DNA from: Xanthocytophaga flava
GTDB taxonomy: Bacteria; Bacteroidota; Bacteroidia; Cytophagales; 172606-1
NCBI GenBank assembly: GCA_030068525.1
Contig: JASJOS010000015.1
Coordinates: 124,001 to 188,000, forward strand
Length of the DNA: 64,000 nucleotides
Direction: 5' to 3'
Shown here one piece after another: positions 16,582-23,896 of this stretch. The position numbers and the translations under genes were made by a program. The notes beneath the pieces were generated by a model. The model was not told the DNA's origin. It saw only the letters and a program-made list of their open reading frames with translations, and did not search any database. Each line of letters begins with the position of its first letter. The stretch's first letter is position 1.

Positions 16582-16609
16582 AAAGGCTGGCAGTAATGTC
16601 AGCCTTTTT
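16582..16609 (+). terminator. Terminator of tex
   Basis: Arms AAAGGCTG (16582-16589) and CAGCCTTT (16600-16607) are followed by a T-run. Confidence 0.8.
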
Positions 16610-16917
16610 GTTATCTCAATGTAATGTATTGGTTAATTTTTGCTAAAAACAAGTCATTTCTTTGTAAAAAACATAAGTTTATTTTGAGGGTCGTTACTTG
16701 TACTTTTTCTGGGTGAGTAAAATGTAAGTAACTATAAATCAGTCTAAAATCTTTTTGTTAGGTTTTAAAAACAGCACTATATCATTGAATTGATATATAT
16801 ATTTGCAGATGGCGTTTGAAAAAAAGGAAGAATAGAGAAATTGGAGTTTACAAATAATGCATTTTTTTCAAAAACAGAAAAGAAGGTATATGTGTATGAA
16901 AATGAGTGAATTGTGAC

Positions 16918-16949
16918 TTTACAGGCAAGGGGTAGATATAGTATCTTTG
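16918..16949 (+). promoter_or_regulatory. Promoter of an intergenic small RNA
   Basis: -7 box TATCTTTG (16942-16949) is preceded, at a 20-base spacing, by TTTA (16918-16921), one base from the -33 consensus TTTG. No open reading frame starts downstream before the terminator at 17038. Confidence 0.6.
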
Positions 16950-16954
16950 TATTG

Positions 16955-17075
16955 TAAGTCAAGCAGATATATCCTCAGACACAATGTCTGATTAAAATAT
17001 AAAAATACGAATTTAGGTTGTAAGTGGTTTGTTACTGAAATTCTCCGAAGGTGTCCTTCGGAGAATTTTCGTTTT
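16955..17075 (+). ncRNA. Candidate small noncoding RNA, about 120 nt
   Basis: Between tex and the convergent CobW gene there is a self-contained transcription unit without a coding frame. It starts at a TAnnTTTG promoter and ends at a 14-bp terminator stem with loop TGT and a U-rich tail. Near the 5' end a second perfect hairpin has arms TCAGACA (16975-16981) and TGTCTGA (16985-16991) with loop CAA. The part between the hairpins (16992-17037) is A/T-rich and open, as expected for a base-pairing region. I do not recognise it as a known RNA family. The true 5' end is a guess from the promoter position. Confidence 0.55.
17038..17075 (+). terminator. Terminator of the candidate small RNA
   Basis: A perfect 14-bp stem (17038-17051 with 17055-17068, loop TGT) is followed by a T-rich tail (TTTTCGTTTT). 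The U-rich side is on the plus strand. On the minus strand the same stem may help end the CobW transcript but has a poor U-run. Confidence 0.8.
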
Positions 17076-17095
17076 ACTAGGGTGATACGATTGAA

Positions 17096-18295
17096 CTAAT
17101 GCGGGAAATGATCGGTGAATTTATGACCATTATACATCTGTAGAACTTCAAATGGAGTACATAGGCACAAACCAAGTTCCTGCTTGATGAGTTCTTCTTC
17201 TATATCCTGACCAATAATTACCAGTTCATTTATACGATCGCCAAAGTCACTATTCCATCGTTCCTGTATGAGTTGTTTGTTTTCCTGATATGCCGGATGT
17301 TGTTCTCTTTTTGCTTCAGGCATAGAAGCCCACCATATACCAGCCGTTTCCGCTCGTAATGATCCGCCTGCCTGGCTCCAGCTTAGTGCTGCACTGGGAC
17401 GAGAGGCCAGCCAGAATAGACCTTTACTACGAATAATATTGGCAGGCCAGTTCATATTTAAGTAGTTCCAGAATCTTTCAGGGTGGAATGGCAGTCGGCA
17501 TCGGAATACAAAAGAGCTAATACCATACTCTTCGGTTTCGGGTGTATGCGTTTTTTGTAACTCTTCCTGCCATGCTGGCGAATTTTCAGCTTCTTCCAAT
17601 GTGAAAAGTTGAGTATGAAGAATCTCTTTTAACTCAACCTGTCCATACTGTGATTCAATAATACGGGCTTTAGGATTAAGCTTCTGTAGAATAGCTTTTA
17701 GCTCACCCAATGTTTGTGGTGTTACCAAATCTTCTTTATTCAAGATAATGACATTGGCAAATTCAATCTGTTCTGTGAGTAAGTTAACGATTGGGCGATG
17801 GTCATCTTCCGTTTCATTTAATTTTCTGTCTGTAACAGTTTCATTGCTTCCATAGTCTCTGGCAAAATTAAATGCATCTACTACTGTGACTAATGTATCC
17901 AGTTGCGAAAACCTGGAAAGATTAACACCTGATTGTTCATCTACAAAAGTAAAGGTTTGAGCAACAGGCAAAGGTTCTGAGATTCCTGAGCTTTCAATGA
18001 GCAGATAATCAAATCTTCCTTCTTTCGCAAGTTTCTCTACTTCCTGTATTAAGTCTTCCCGTAATGTGCAACAAATGCAGCCATTTGACATTTCAACCAG
18101 TTTTTCTTCGGTTCTGGATAAAGTATTTTCTCTTTGTACTGTCTGAGCATCCATGTTGACTTCACTCATATCATTGACAATAACAGCCACCTTCAGATTT
18201 TCTCTGTTATGAAGAATATGATTCAGGAGAGTAGTTTTACCTGCTCCCAAAAAGCCGCTGAGAACAGTAACAGGCAATTTTTTAACTTCTTGCAT
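17096..18295 (-). CDS. CobW/COG0523-family GTPase, putative zinc metallochaperone
   Basis: From the ATG at 18295 ([20 protein letters not shown]) the product is 399 residues. It has a Walker A loop GFLGAGKTT (14-22), the COG0523 metal site CICC (C73, C75, C76), a NKED guanine motif and a C-terminal CobW_C domain (about 240-395). Members use GTP to deliver metal, often zinc, to client enzymes, and are frequently repressed by Zur. The longer frame up to 18367 runs into the promoter palindrome and is unlikely. It is divergent from a zinc-dependent M28 peptidase, and both promoters lie in one palindrome, which supports a zinc link (inference). Confidence 0.9.
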   Translation of the reverse strand: MQEVKKLPVTVLSGFLGAGKTTLLNHILHNRENLKVAVIVNDMSEVNMDAQTVQRENTLSRTEEKLVEMSNGCICCTLREDLIQEVEKLAKEGRFDYLLIESSGISEPLPVAQTFTFVDEQSGVNLSRFSQLDTLVTVVDAFNFARDYGSNETVTDRKLNETEDDHRPIVNLLTEQIEFANVIILNKEDLVTPQTLGELKAILQKLNPKARIIESQYGQVELKEILHTQLFTLEEAENSPAWQEELQKTHTPETEEYGISSFVFRCRLPFHPERFWNYLNMNWPANIIRSKGLFWLASRPSAALSWSQAGGSLRAETAGIWWASMPEAKREQHPAYQENKQLIQERWNSDFGDRINELVIIGQDIEEELIKQELGLCLCTPFEVLQMYNGHKFTDHFPH

Positions 18296-18307
18296 AAGAA
18301 TAAGTAG

Positions 18308-18369
18308 TTGGTTACTTGAACGATGGATTTTTACTTTTGCAACAATATTGCAAAAGTAAAAATCCATCG
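18308..18369. promoter_or_regulatory. Palindromic divergent promoter/operator between the CobW and M28 genes
   Basis: Positions 18321-18342 and 18348-18369 are perfect 22-base inverted arms; the centre is TTGCAACAATATTGCAA. Each arm contains TACTTTTG, an exact -7 box: 18332-18339 on the plus strand toward the M28 gene, and 18351-18358 on the minus strand toward the CobW gene. For the plus promoter a TTG lies at 18308-18310, 21 bases upstream. One dimeric repressor at the centre could shut both promoters. A Zur-type regulator is the natural guess from the gene content; this is inference. Confidence 0.75.
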
Positions 18370-18433
18370 GAACTTTTAAAAAAAATCCTACATTCGTTAT
18401 TGCAACACCAATTGATCAAACCAACCATTCATC

Positions 18434-20533
18434 ATGAAGAAAACTTTCTGGAGACTTTCTATCTGTCTCTTTGTCTCAGCAGGAGCTCATACTCTTAATG
18501 CTCAATCTTTAACAGGCTTTTTACCTTCTCAACAGGCAAAAGAACAAGAAGCTGAAAAACTTTTTTTGCAGAAACCTAAGCCTGAAGTCTATAAAAAGCA
18601 TCTGGAAGCATTAACTCGTTTACCACATTCTGCAGGTACTCCTGAGAATGCACAGGTACGAGCATATATTGTAGATGTAATGAAAAAAGCAGGTTGGCAG
18701 GTAGAAGAACCTGCCTATGACATTTTTATGCCTGTGTCTCCTGGTGAAAATACAGTTGAAATCATCACACCTGAGAAAATAAAATTAAATACTACTGAAA
18801 CACCAGTAGATGCTTTTTCAGGCCAACCTCGTGTTACAGGTGGTTGGAACTCATTTTCCGGTTCTGGAGATGTAACAGCAGAAGTAGTGTATGCTAATTT
18901 TGGTACAAAAGAAGATTTTGAAAAGCTGGAGTCAATGGGAGTTTCTGTTAAGGGTAAAATTGTCATAGCCAGATATGGTGGGAACTTTAGAGGATACAAA
19001 GCCAAACATGCTCAGGCACATGGTGCTGCCGGAGTAATAATCTATACAGATCCGATAGATGCTGGCTATATGAAGGGCATTACTTATCCGGAAGGACCTC
19101 AGGCAAATGATTCCTATATTCAGCGAGGATCTTTATTGACAGTAGATTTTACAGGTGATCCTTTGACTCCTTTTGTGCCTGCATTACCATTAGATGGAAA
19201 GAAAAAAATAGAACGCTTATCTCCGGATAAAGTAGATTTACATAAAATTCCGGTTACTCCAATTTCTTATGGTGCTGCCAAAGAAATTCTAATCCGAATG
19301 ACAGGACAGAGCGTGCCTGCTGGCTGGCAAGGGGCTTTGCCTTGTGCCTATCGGATTGAAGGAGGGAGTAAACTAAAAGTACATTTAAAAGTAGAGCAAA
19401 AGAATGACTTTACCAGAGTCACTAATGTGATTGGTACACTCAAAGGTAGTGAGTTCCCCGATGAGTGGATTATTCTGGGATCACACTATGATGCATGGGT
19501 TCATGGAGCAACAGATCCAAATAGTGGAACCTCTATGCTCATTTCTGTAGCAGAAGCACTGGGAGAGCTCACAAAGGCAGGTTACAGACCTAAGCGCAGT
19601 ATTAAAATCTGTCATTGGGATGCTGAGGAATTTGGTGTAATCGGATCGACAGAATGGGTTGAGCAATTTAAAGAAGAATTGTCTGCTAAAGCTGTTGCTT
19701 ATATGAATGCAGATGCAGCTGTATCAGGTAAGTCCTTTGGAGGAGCTTCTTCTCCATCGTTGAAACAATTGTTAAAAGATGCTACACAGATGGTTGCTTA
19801 TCCGGGTTCTGATAAGACAGTCTATCAGCAGTGGGCAGGAGCTAAATCTGAACCTGAAGTAGGAAATCTGGGAGGGGGGTCGGATCATATTGCTTTTTAT
19901 ATGTATGTTGGTGTGCCTTCGTGGGGTGGGGGAACAGGTGGAGTAACACCTTATCACTCAGCTTATGATAATTTTGAATATTACTCCCGCTTTGTTGATC
20001 CTACTTTTCAAATGGGGCCAATGGTTTCACAGATATTTGGTATTATGGCTATGCGATTGGCTAATGCTGAAGTGATTCCTTATGATGTAAGTCGATATGC
20101 AACAGACCTGGAAAAGCATTTAAGTACTATTGAGAAAACGATAAAAGTGTATTCTCCTGCTTATTCTTGTGAAAAGCTAATGACTGCTGTTCATGAACTT
20201 GGAAAGAATATTGAAACATATAATGCAGCACAACAAAAATATATTCAAGCCAATAAGAGTGTTAAAAACACAACTGCAGAATTAAATAAAATTCTTATTT
20301 CTCTGGAGAAGTCATTTATAGATACACAAGGTATGGCCTATGGCAAATGGTATCAATCCTTGTATGCCTCTCCTGATCCGTATAGTGGCTATGCCTCCTG
20401 GATGTTACCAGGTTTTATGTATGAGGCATCTTTAAAATCAACAGCTAATCTGCCTCAATTAGAAGCCCGCTATCTGAAAGCTATTCAATCTTTAAATGAA
20501 AAGGTAGTAGCTCTGACTAAAAAGTTAGGATAG
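18434..20533 (+). CDS. Secreted M28-family zinc peptidase (glutamate carboxypeptidase II-like)
   Basis: The 699-residue protein has a signal peptide (MKKTFWRLSICLFVSAGAHT, then LNAQ). Its order of domains matches PSMA/NAALADase: a peptidase part split by a PA domain (about 115-270), the M28 core, and a helical TfR-like dimerisation domain (about 560-695). The di-zinc site is complete by comparison with PSMA: H351, D361, E398/E399 (catalytic and ligand), D427 and H508. It probably trims acidic or other peptides in the periplasm or outside the cell. It is divergent from the CobW GTPase gene and shares its promoter palindrome, so both may respond to zinc. A 17-bp terminator stem follows. Confidence 0.93.
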   Translation: MKKTFWRLSICLFVSAGAHTLNAQSLTGFLPSQQAKEQEAEKLFLQKPKPEVYKKHLEALTRLPHSAGTPENAQVRAYIVDVMKKAGWQVEEPAYDIFMPVSPGENTVEIITPEKIKLNTTETPVDAFSGQPRVTGGWNSFSGSGDVTAEVVYANFGTKEDFEKLESMGVSVKGKIVIARYGGNFRGYKAKHAQAHGAAGVIIYTDPIDAGYMKGITYPEGPQANDSYIQRGSLLTVDFTGDPLTPFVPALPLDGKKKIERLSPDKVDLHKIPVTPISYGAAKEILIRMTGQSVPAGWQGALPCAYRIEGGSKLKVHLKVEQKNDFTRVTNVIGTLKGSEFPDEWIILGSHYDAWVHGATDPNSGTSMLISVAEALGELTKAGYRPKRSIKICHWDAEEFGVIGSTEWVEQFKEELSAKAVAYMNADAAVSGKSFGGASSPSLKQLLKDATQMVAYPGSDKTVYQQWAGAKSEPEVGNLGGGSDHIAFYMYVGVPSWGGGTGGVTPYHSAYDNFEYYSRFVDPTFQMGPMVSQIFGIMAMRLANAEVIPYDVSRYATDLEKHLSTIEKTIKVYSPAYSCEKLMTAVHELGKNIETYNAAQQKYIQANKSVKNTTAELNKILISLEKSFIDTQGMAYGKWYQSLYASPDPYSGYASWMLPGFMYEASLKSTANLPQLEARYLKAIQSLNEKVVALTKKLG

Positions 20534-20550
20534 ACTAGTTGTATCTGAAT

Positions 20551-20596
20551 AAAGAAGTCCAGATCTCGTCAATTACAGTGAGATCTGGACTTCTTT
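20551..20596 (+). terminator. Terminator of the M28 peptidase gene
   Basis: Perfect 17-bp arms at 20551-20567 and 20580-20596 (AGTCCAGATCTC with GAGATCTGGACT at the core), ending in TTCTTT. Confidence 0.75.
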
Positions 20597-20863
20597 GTTA
20601 TATTTTATATAATTGAAATTTGCAAATTGATTTTATATAAAAACTTGCATTTTATATAGTAAAAAACTTTTTAGTGTTTTTGGGAAAGAGAAATTCTTTT
20701 CTAAAAGATTTGCTTTTAATGCTAAATGGAGGGGTTAGATCCACTTGAATAACTATGTGAGATTATTTTGGTAGATGTGATTATTGTAGAATCTTACAAT
20801 CAGATTCTATTTTAGATGGGAAATTTTATATTTGGTTATCACAAACTCCTAACTTAATTAAAC
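20597..20863. other. A/T-rich intergenic stretch with promoter of the M43 protease gene
   Basis: TTTTATAT occurs three times (20603-20610, 20631-20638, 20650-20657), the last two each beside a TTGCA. The -7 box TATATTTG (20827-20834) lies 29 bases before the M43 gene start and is the likely promoter; no -33 box is seen. No coding sequence is visible. Confidence 0.5.
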
Positions 20864-21829
20864 ATGAAAAAACTGCTTCTACCTTGCCTGATTATGGCAT
20901 TGACTTTTGTGTCTTGTCATAAAGATGAAATTGAGTCTCAAAGCTCTGATATCACTATTGCTCCGACTGCACGTAAATGTGCTTCTATGGAACTGCTTGC
21001 CATTCAACTAAAGAATGATCCTGCTATGGCAGACAGAATGTTGCAAATAGAATCATTTACCAATAAAGTACTAAAAGAGCATAAGGCAGCTCGTTTAGTA
21101 AATGGTATAATAGAAATACCTGTTGTAGTCAATGTCCTTTATAGAACTGCAGCAGAAAACATATCTGATACTCAGATACAATCTCAGATTGATGCATTAA
21201 ATGAAGATTACAATGCAGCCAATGCTGATTTCACGCTTGTTCCGACAACTTTCTCAGGTGTGAAGGCTAACGTTGGGATTCGGTTTGTTCTAGACCAGAC
21301 CGTTCGTAAATCCACCAACAAGAGGTCATGGAATACCAATGATTATATGAAAATATCATCACGCGGTGGAATCGACCCTACTTCGCCTGCTACTAAATTG
21401 AATTTATGGGTATGTACCTTGTCAAATGATATTTTGGGGTATGCTCAGTTTCCTGGCGGAGCCTCTGCTACGGATGGCGTCGTAATATTAAATACAGCTT
21501 TCGGTCGTACCGGTACTGCTGCTGCACCGTTTAATAAGGGGAGAACAGCAACCCATGAAGTAGGGCATTGGCTGAATCTGCGCCATATATGGGGTGATGC
21601 AACCTGTGGAACTGACTACGTCAATGATACTCCATTGCATAATACAGCGAATTATGGTTGTCCGGCTGCTGGTCACAAATCTACCTGTACAGGTACACCT
21701 GTAGAAATGACAATGAATTACATGGATTATACAGACGATGCCTGTATGTATATGTTTTCCAATGGACAAAAATCAAGAATGTTAGCTACTTTCGTTTCAG
21801 GAGGACCACGTTATAGCTTTGCTCAATAA
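20864..21829 (+). CDS. M43-family (pappalysin/cytophagalysin-like) zinc protease, lipoprotein
   Basis: The 321-residue protein starts with a lipoprotein signal (MKKLLLPCLIMALTFVSC, followed by HKDE). The metzincin site is HEVGHWLNLRH, with H231, E232, H235 and H241, followed by the M43 Cys-rich segment (GDATCGTDYVNDTP, then CPAAGHKSTC) and the Met-turn MNYMDYTDDAC. This fits the M43B family of extracellular gelatinolytic proteases common in Cytophaga-like bacteria. Unlike many relatives it has no T9SS sorting domain and is short, so the lipid anchor probably holds it at the envelope or cell surface. A terminator follows 11 bases after the stop. Confidence 0.93.
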   Translation: MKKLLLPCLIMALTFVSCHKDEIESQSSDITIAPTARKCASMELLAIQLKNDPAMADRMLQIESFTNKVLKEHKAARLVNGIIEIPVVVNVLYRTAAENISDTQIQSQIDALNEDYNAANADFTLVPTTFSGVKANVGIRFVLDQTVRKSTNKRSWNTNDYMKISSRGGIDPTSPATKLNLWVCTLSNDILGYAQFPGGASATDGVVILNTAFGRTGTAAAPFNKGRTATHEVGHWLNLRHIWGDATCGTDYVNDTPLHNTANYGCPAAGHKSTCTGTPVEMTMNYMDYTDDACMYMFSNGQKSRMLATFVSGGPRYSFAQ

Positions 21830-21840
21830 TGCAGTTTTTG

Positions 21841-21876
21841 ATAGGTTGTTGTGTAGATACAACAACCTATTTTTTA
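21841..21876 (+). terminator. Terminator of the M43 protease gene
   Basis: Perfect 12-bp arms ATAGGTTGTTGT and ACAACAACCTAT (21841-21852, 21859-21870), then TTTTTTAT. Confidence 0.85.
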
Positions 21877-22034
21877 TCTGTTCTCCTCATTTGTTTCTCT
21901 ACAAGTTTCCTTCCATTCAGAAATTCATCCCTAGATTCTTCCATTCTGATTAGAAGTTAGATTCTTTTATTTTTTATATAGATTCTACAGAACTAAACTA
22001 TCTATCTACCAGTGATATAAGAATTCCTTAGTTG

Positions 22035-22093
22035 AGATAATTAATTATATTTTCAAAATATTTTGAAAATATAATTAATTATCTGTAGTTTTG
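22035..22093 (+). promoter_or_regulatory. Perfect 50-bp palindrome overlapping a consensus promoter
   Basis: Positions 22035-22084 form a perfect palindrome without a loop (centre between 22059 and 22060, core TTTCAAAATATTTTGAAA). A full Bacteroidota promoter overlaps it: -33 TTTG at 22062-22065 inside the right half, a 20-base spacer, and -7 TAGTTTTG at 22086-22093. A dimeric or stacked repressor bound here would block the promoter of the two small membrane protein genes. No regulator gene adjoins it. A role as a cruciform or double-strand RNA end is an alternative. Confidence 0.7.
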
Positions 22094-22154
22094 AATCGTT
22101 CAACAAGAACAAAAAGCATCAGAAAAATAAAATCACAAACAGAAGCCATTTTAT

Positions 22155-22511
22155 ATGAATGTGATTGCTTACCTAATCTATTTTGCTATAACCTATTGGG
22201 TTACAGTACATGTAGGACTCAGTTTTTACAAGCATGGAAGACTTTATCTTCTTTCTCTTTTTCACAATGATGAAAAGATTAGTGATAGTATAAATCGCTT
22301 ACTGCTTGTTGGATACTATCTGCTTAATTTAGGCTATGTAGCTATTATGATACGTTTCTGGGACTCTGTTACTTCCTGGCAAACATTGGTTGCAAGTGTA
22401 AGTACTATGATAGGAAAGATCATGTTAACACTGGCTATTATTCACTTTATCAATATGACAGTACTTCTGTTTTTTAGTAAATCATATCATACATCTACTC
22501 ATTCCAAATAA
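22155..22511 (+). CDS. Small membrane protein, paralog 1
   Basis: I do not recognise this 118-residue protein. It has three hydrophobic segments (about 3-25, 48-68 and 85-108), with a cytoplasm- or periplasm-exposed loop carrying LLSLFHNDEKISDSINRLLLVGYYLLNLGY. The next gene encodes a paralog with the same loop-plus-helix pattern (FHGKSDIAYSTNKLFEVGFYLLNLGF). The shared signature is FH-x(4)-I..S.N.L..VG.YLLNLG. It starts about 55 bases after a predicted transcription start in the palindrome promoter. The spacing to the paralog is 8 bases, so they form an operon and may make a heteromeric complex. Confidence 0.65.
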   Translation: MNVIAYLIYFAITYWVTVHVGLSFYKHGRLYLLSLFHNDEKISDSINRLLLVGYYLLNLGYVAIMIRFWDSVTSWQTLVASVSTMIGKIMLTLAIIHFINMTVLLFFSKSYHTSTHSK

Positions 22512-22519
22512 ACACTTTT

Positions 22520-22912
22520 ATGAAAACTTCATTTGTATTAACCTCGTATCTGATTTACTTACCTGTTGTGGTAATGCTTACCTGGTATGTTGCTCATACC
22601 TTATTTAAAAATAGCAAAGTCTTCATGCTGGATATATTTCATGGGAAAAGTGATATTGCCTATTCAACCAATAAATTGTTTGAGGTAGGATTCTACCTGC
22701 TGAATTTGGGTTTTGCTTTGTTGATAATGGAGACGAGTGCTGCTATAGCCAATAGTCAGGGAATGCTGGAAGAGTTAAGTAGCAAAATAGGAGGGTTCAG
22801 TATCTATTTGGGTATAATGTTGTTCTTTAACCTGTATCTGTTTTTTAGAGGACGTCGGATTTCGAAACAAAAAATAGCACAAAGTTTTGTACCACCTGCT
22901 GATTTGAGATAA
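22520..22912 (+). CDS. Small membrane protein, paralog 2
   Basis: The 130-residue product is a diverged copy of its upstream neighbour. It has hydrophobic segments at about 5-28, 53-72 and 88-110, and a basic tail (RGRRISKQK). The conserved part is the STNKLFEVGFYLLNLGF stretch, which is a motif shared by both proteins and contains no known catalytic residue. Such tandem duplicates usually work together as two subunits, which is inference here. The operon ends at a bidirectional terminator at 22934-22968. Confidence 0.65.
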   Translation: MKTSFVLTSYLIYLPVVVMLTWYVAHTLFKNSKVFMLDIFHGKSDIAYSTNKLFEVGFYLLNLGFALLIMETSAAIANSQGMLEELSSKIGGFSIYLGIMLFFNLYLFFRGRRISKQKIAQSFVPPADLR

Positions 22913-22933
22913 AAAGAAACATAATATTAAAAG

Positions 22934-22968
22934 AAACGCCAGTCGGAATATATTCTGACTGGCGTTTT
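22934..22968. terminator. Bidirectional terminator
   Basis: Arms AAACGCCAGTC and GACTGGCGTTT (22934-22944, 22957-22967) with a T-run on the plus side. It separates the membrane pair from the convergent serine acetyltransferase gene. Confidence 0.8.
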
Positions 22969-22988
22969 GTTATGAGAATCAGTAATTA

Positions 22989-23831
22989 TCAGATATAGTA
23001 TTCAAGATATTCGTCTGCTTTTTCGTAGGCTGTTCCGCTAACCTTGATCTGATTCTTATTATAAACTTTTGAATAAGGTTTGATACTTTCTGTAAGCCAG
23101 ACATTTCCGCCTATGATACTATCATGACCTACAACAACATGCCCACCCAGAATCGTTGCTCCCGCATAAATTACCACATTATCCTCAATCGTTGGATGGC
23201 GTTTTACACCTGCCAGGGTTTTTTCTACACTTAAAGCTCCCAATGTTACACCCTGATATATTTTAACACGATTTCCTATAACTGTAGTTTGACCAATCAC
23301 AATACCTGTACCATGATCTATGCAGAAATGCTCTCCAATAGTTGCTCCTGGATGTATATCAATGCCCGTTTTTTGATGGGCATATTCTGTTAATAGACGT
23401 GGAATCAAAGGAACTCCTAACTGGCATAGCCGATGGGCCATACGATAAATAGCTATGGCATAGAAGCCAGGATAAGCCAGTATAACTTCATTAGGACTTG
23501 TTGCAGCAGGGTCTCCATCTGCCATAGCACGTGCGTCGTTCAAGAGCAAGTCATAAATGCGTGGAAGACTTTCGGCAAACTGATTAGCAATGGTAGCAGC
23601 AGGAGCAGGGAGATTAGGCTCAATATCAATTAAAAGCTTCTCTCCATTATTTTGTAATTCATAGAGTTCTGCTTCTACACTTTCAGGTGTTTTGAATGTT
23701 TGATCTGCAAATTGTGGAAATAACATTTGCAAAACTGAGTCTATAAAACGATATACTTCAATCTTTTGTGGAAGTTTGTCATAACTTGTGTGTGACTGAA
23801 ATAACGTTTGTGCAAAACGGTGGTAATTCAT
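22989..23831 (-). CDS. cysE: Serine O-acetyltransferase
   Basis: The 280-residue protein joins an alpha-helical N-terminal domain (about 1-150) to a left-handed beta-helix of hexapeptide repeats (about 165-265: IHPGATIGEHFCIDHGTGIV, then IGQTTVIGNRVKIYQGVTLG). The order and the HPGA..G......H..G motif match CysE/EpsC serine acetyltransferases, which acetylate L-serine with acetyl-CoA as the first step to cysteine. The asparagine-rich late coils (VIYAGATILGGHVVVGHDSIIGG) are normal. It is cytoplasmic. No cysK is in the window. It is 65 bases downstream of the isochorismate synthase gene on the same strand. Confidence 0.9.
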   Translation of the reverse strand: MNYHRFAQTLFQSHTSYDKLPQKIEVYRFIDSVLQMLFPQFADQTFKTPESVEAELYELQNNGEKLLIDIEPNLPAPAATIANQFAESLPRIYDLLLNDARAMADGDPAATSPNEVILAYPGFYAIAIYRMAHRLCQLGVPLIPRLLTEYAHQKTGIDIHPGATIGEHFCIDHGTGIVIGQTTVIGNRVKIYQGVTLGALSVEKTLAGVKRHPTIEDNVVIYAGATILGGHVVVGHDSIIGGNVWLTESIKPYSKVYNKNQIKVSGTAYEKADEYLEYYI

Positions 23832-23896
23832 AATCGTGGCAAGATAGATGAAATAAGCAGATAATGTAAAAGTAGTATAAAACCCAATGGTAATGG

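Noticed and set aside
16777-16962. A 61-residue open frame on the minus strand
   Set aside because: Its composition is random and it overlaps the promoter of the candidate small RNA.
16955-17075. Identity of the small RNA with 6S RNA
   Set aside because: A long closed stem with a central bubble, as in 6S RNA, cannot be drawn; the transcript has two separate hairpins.
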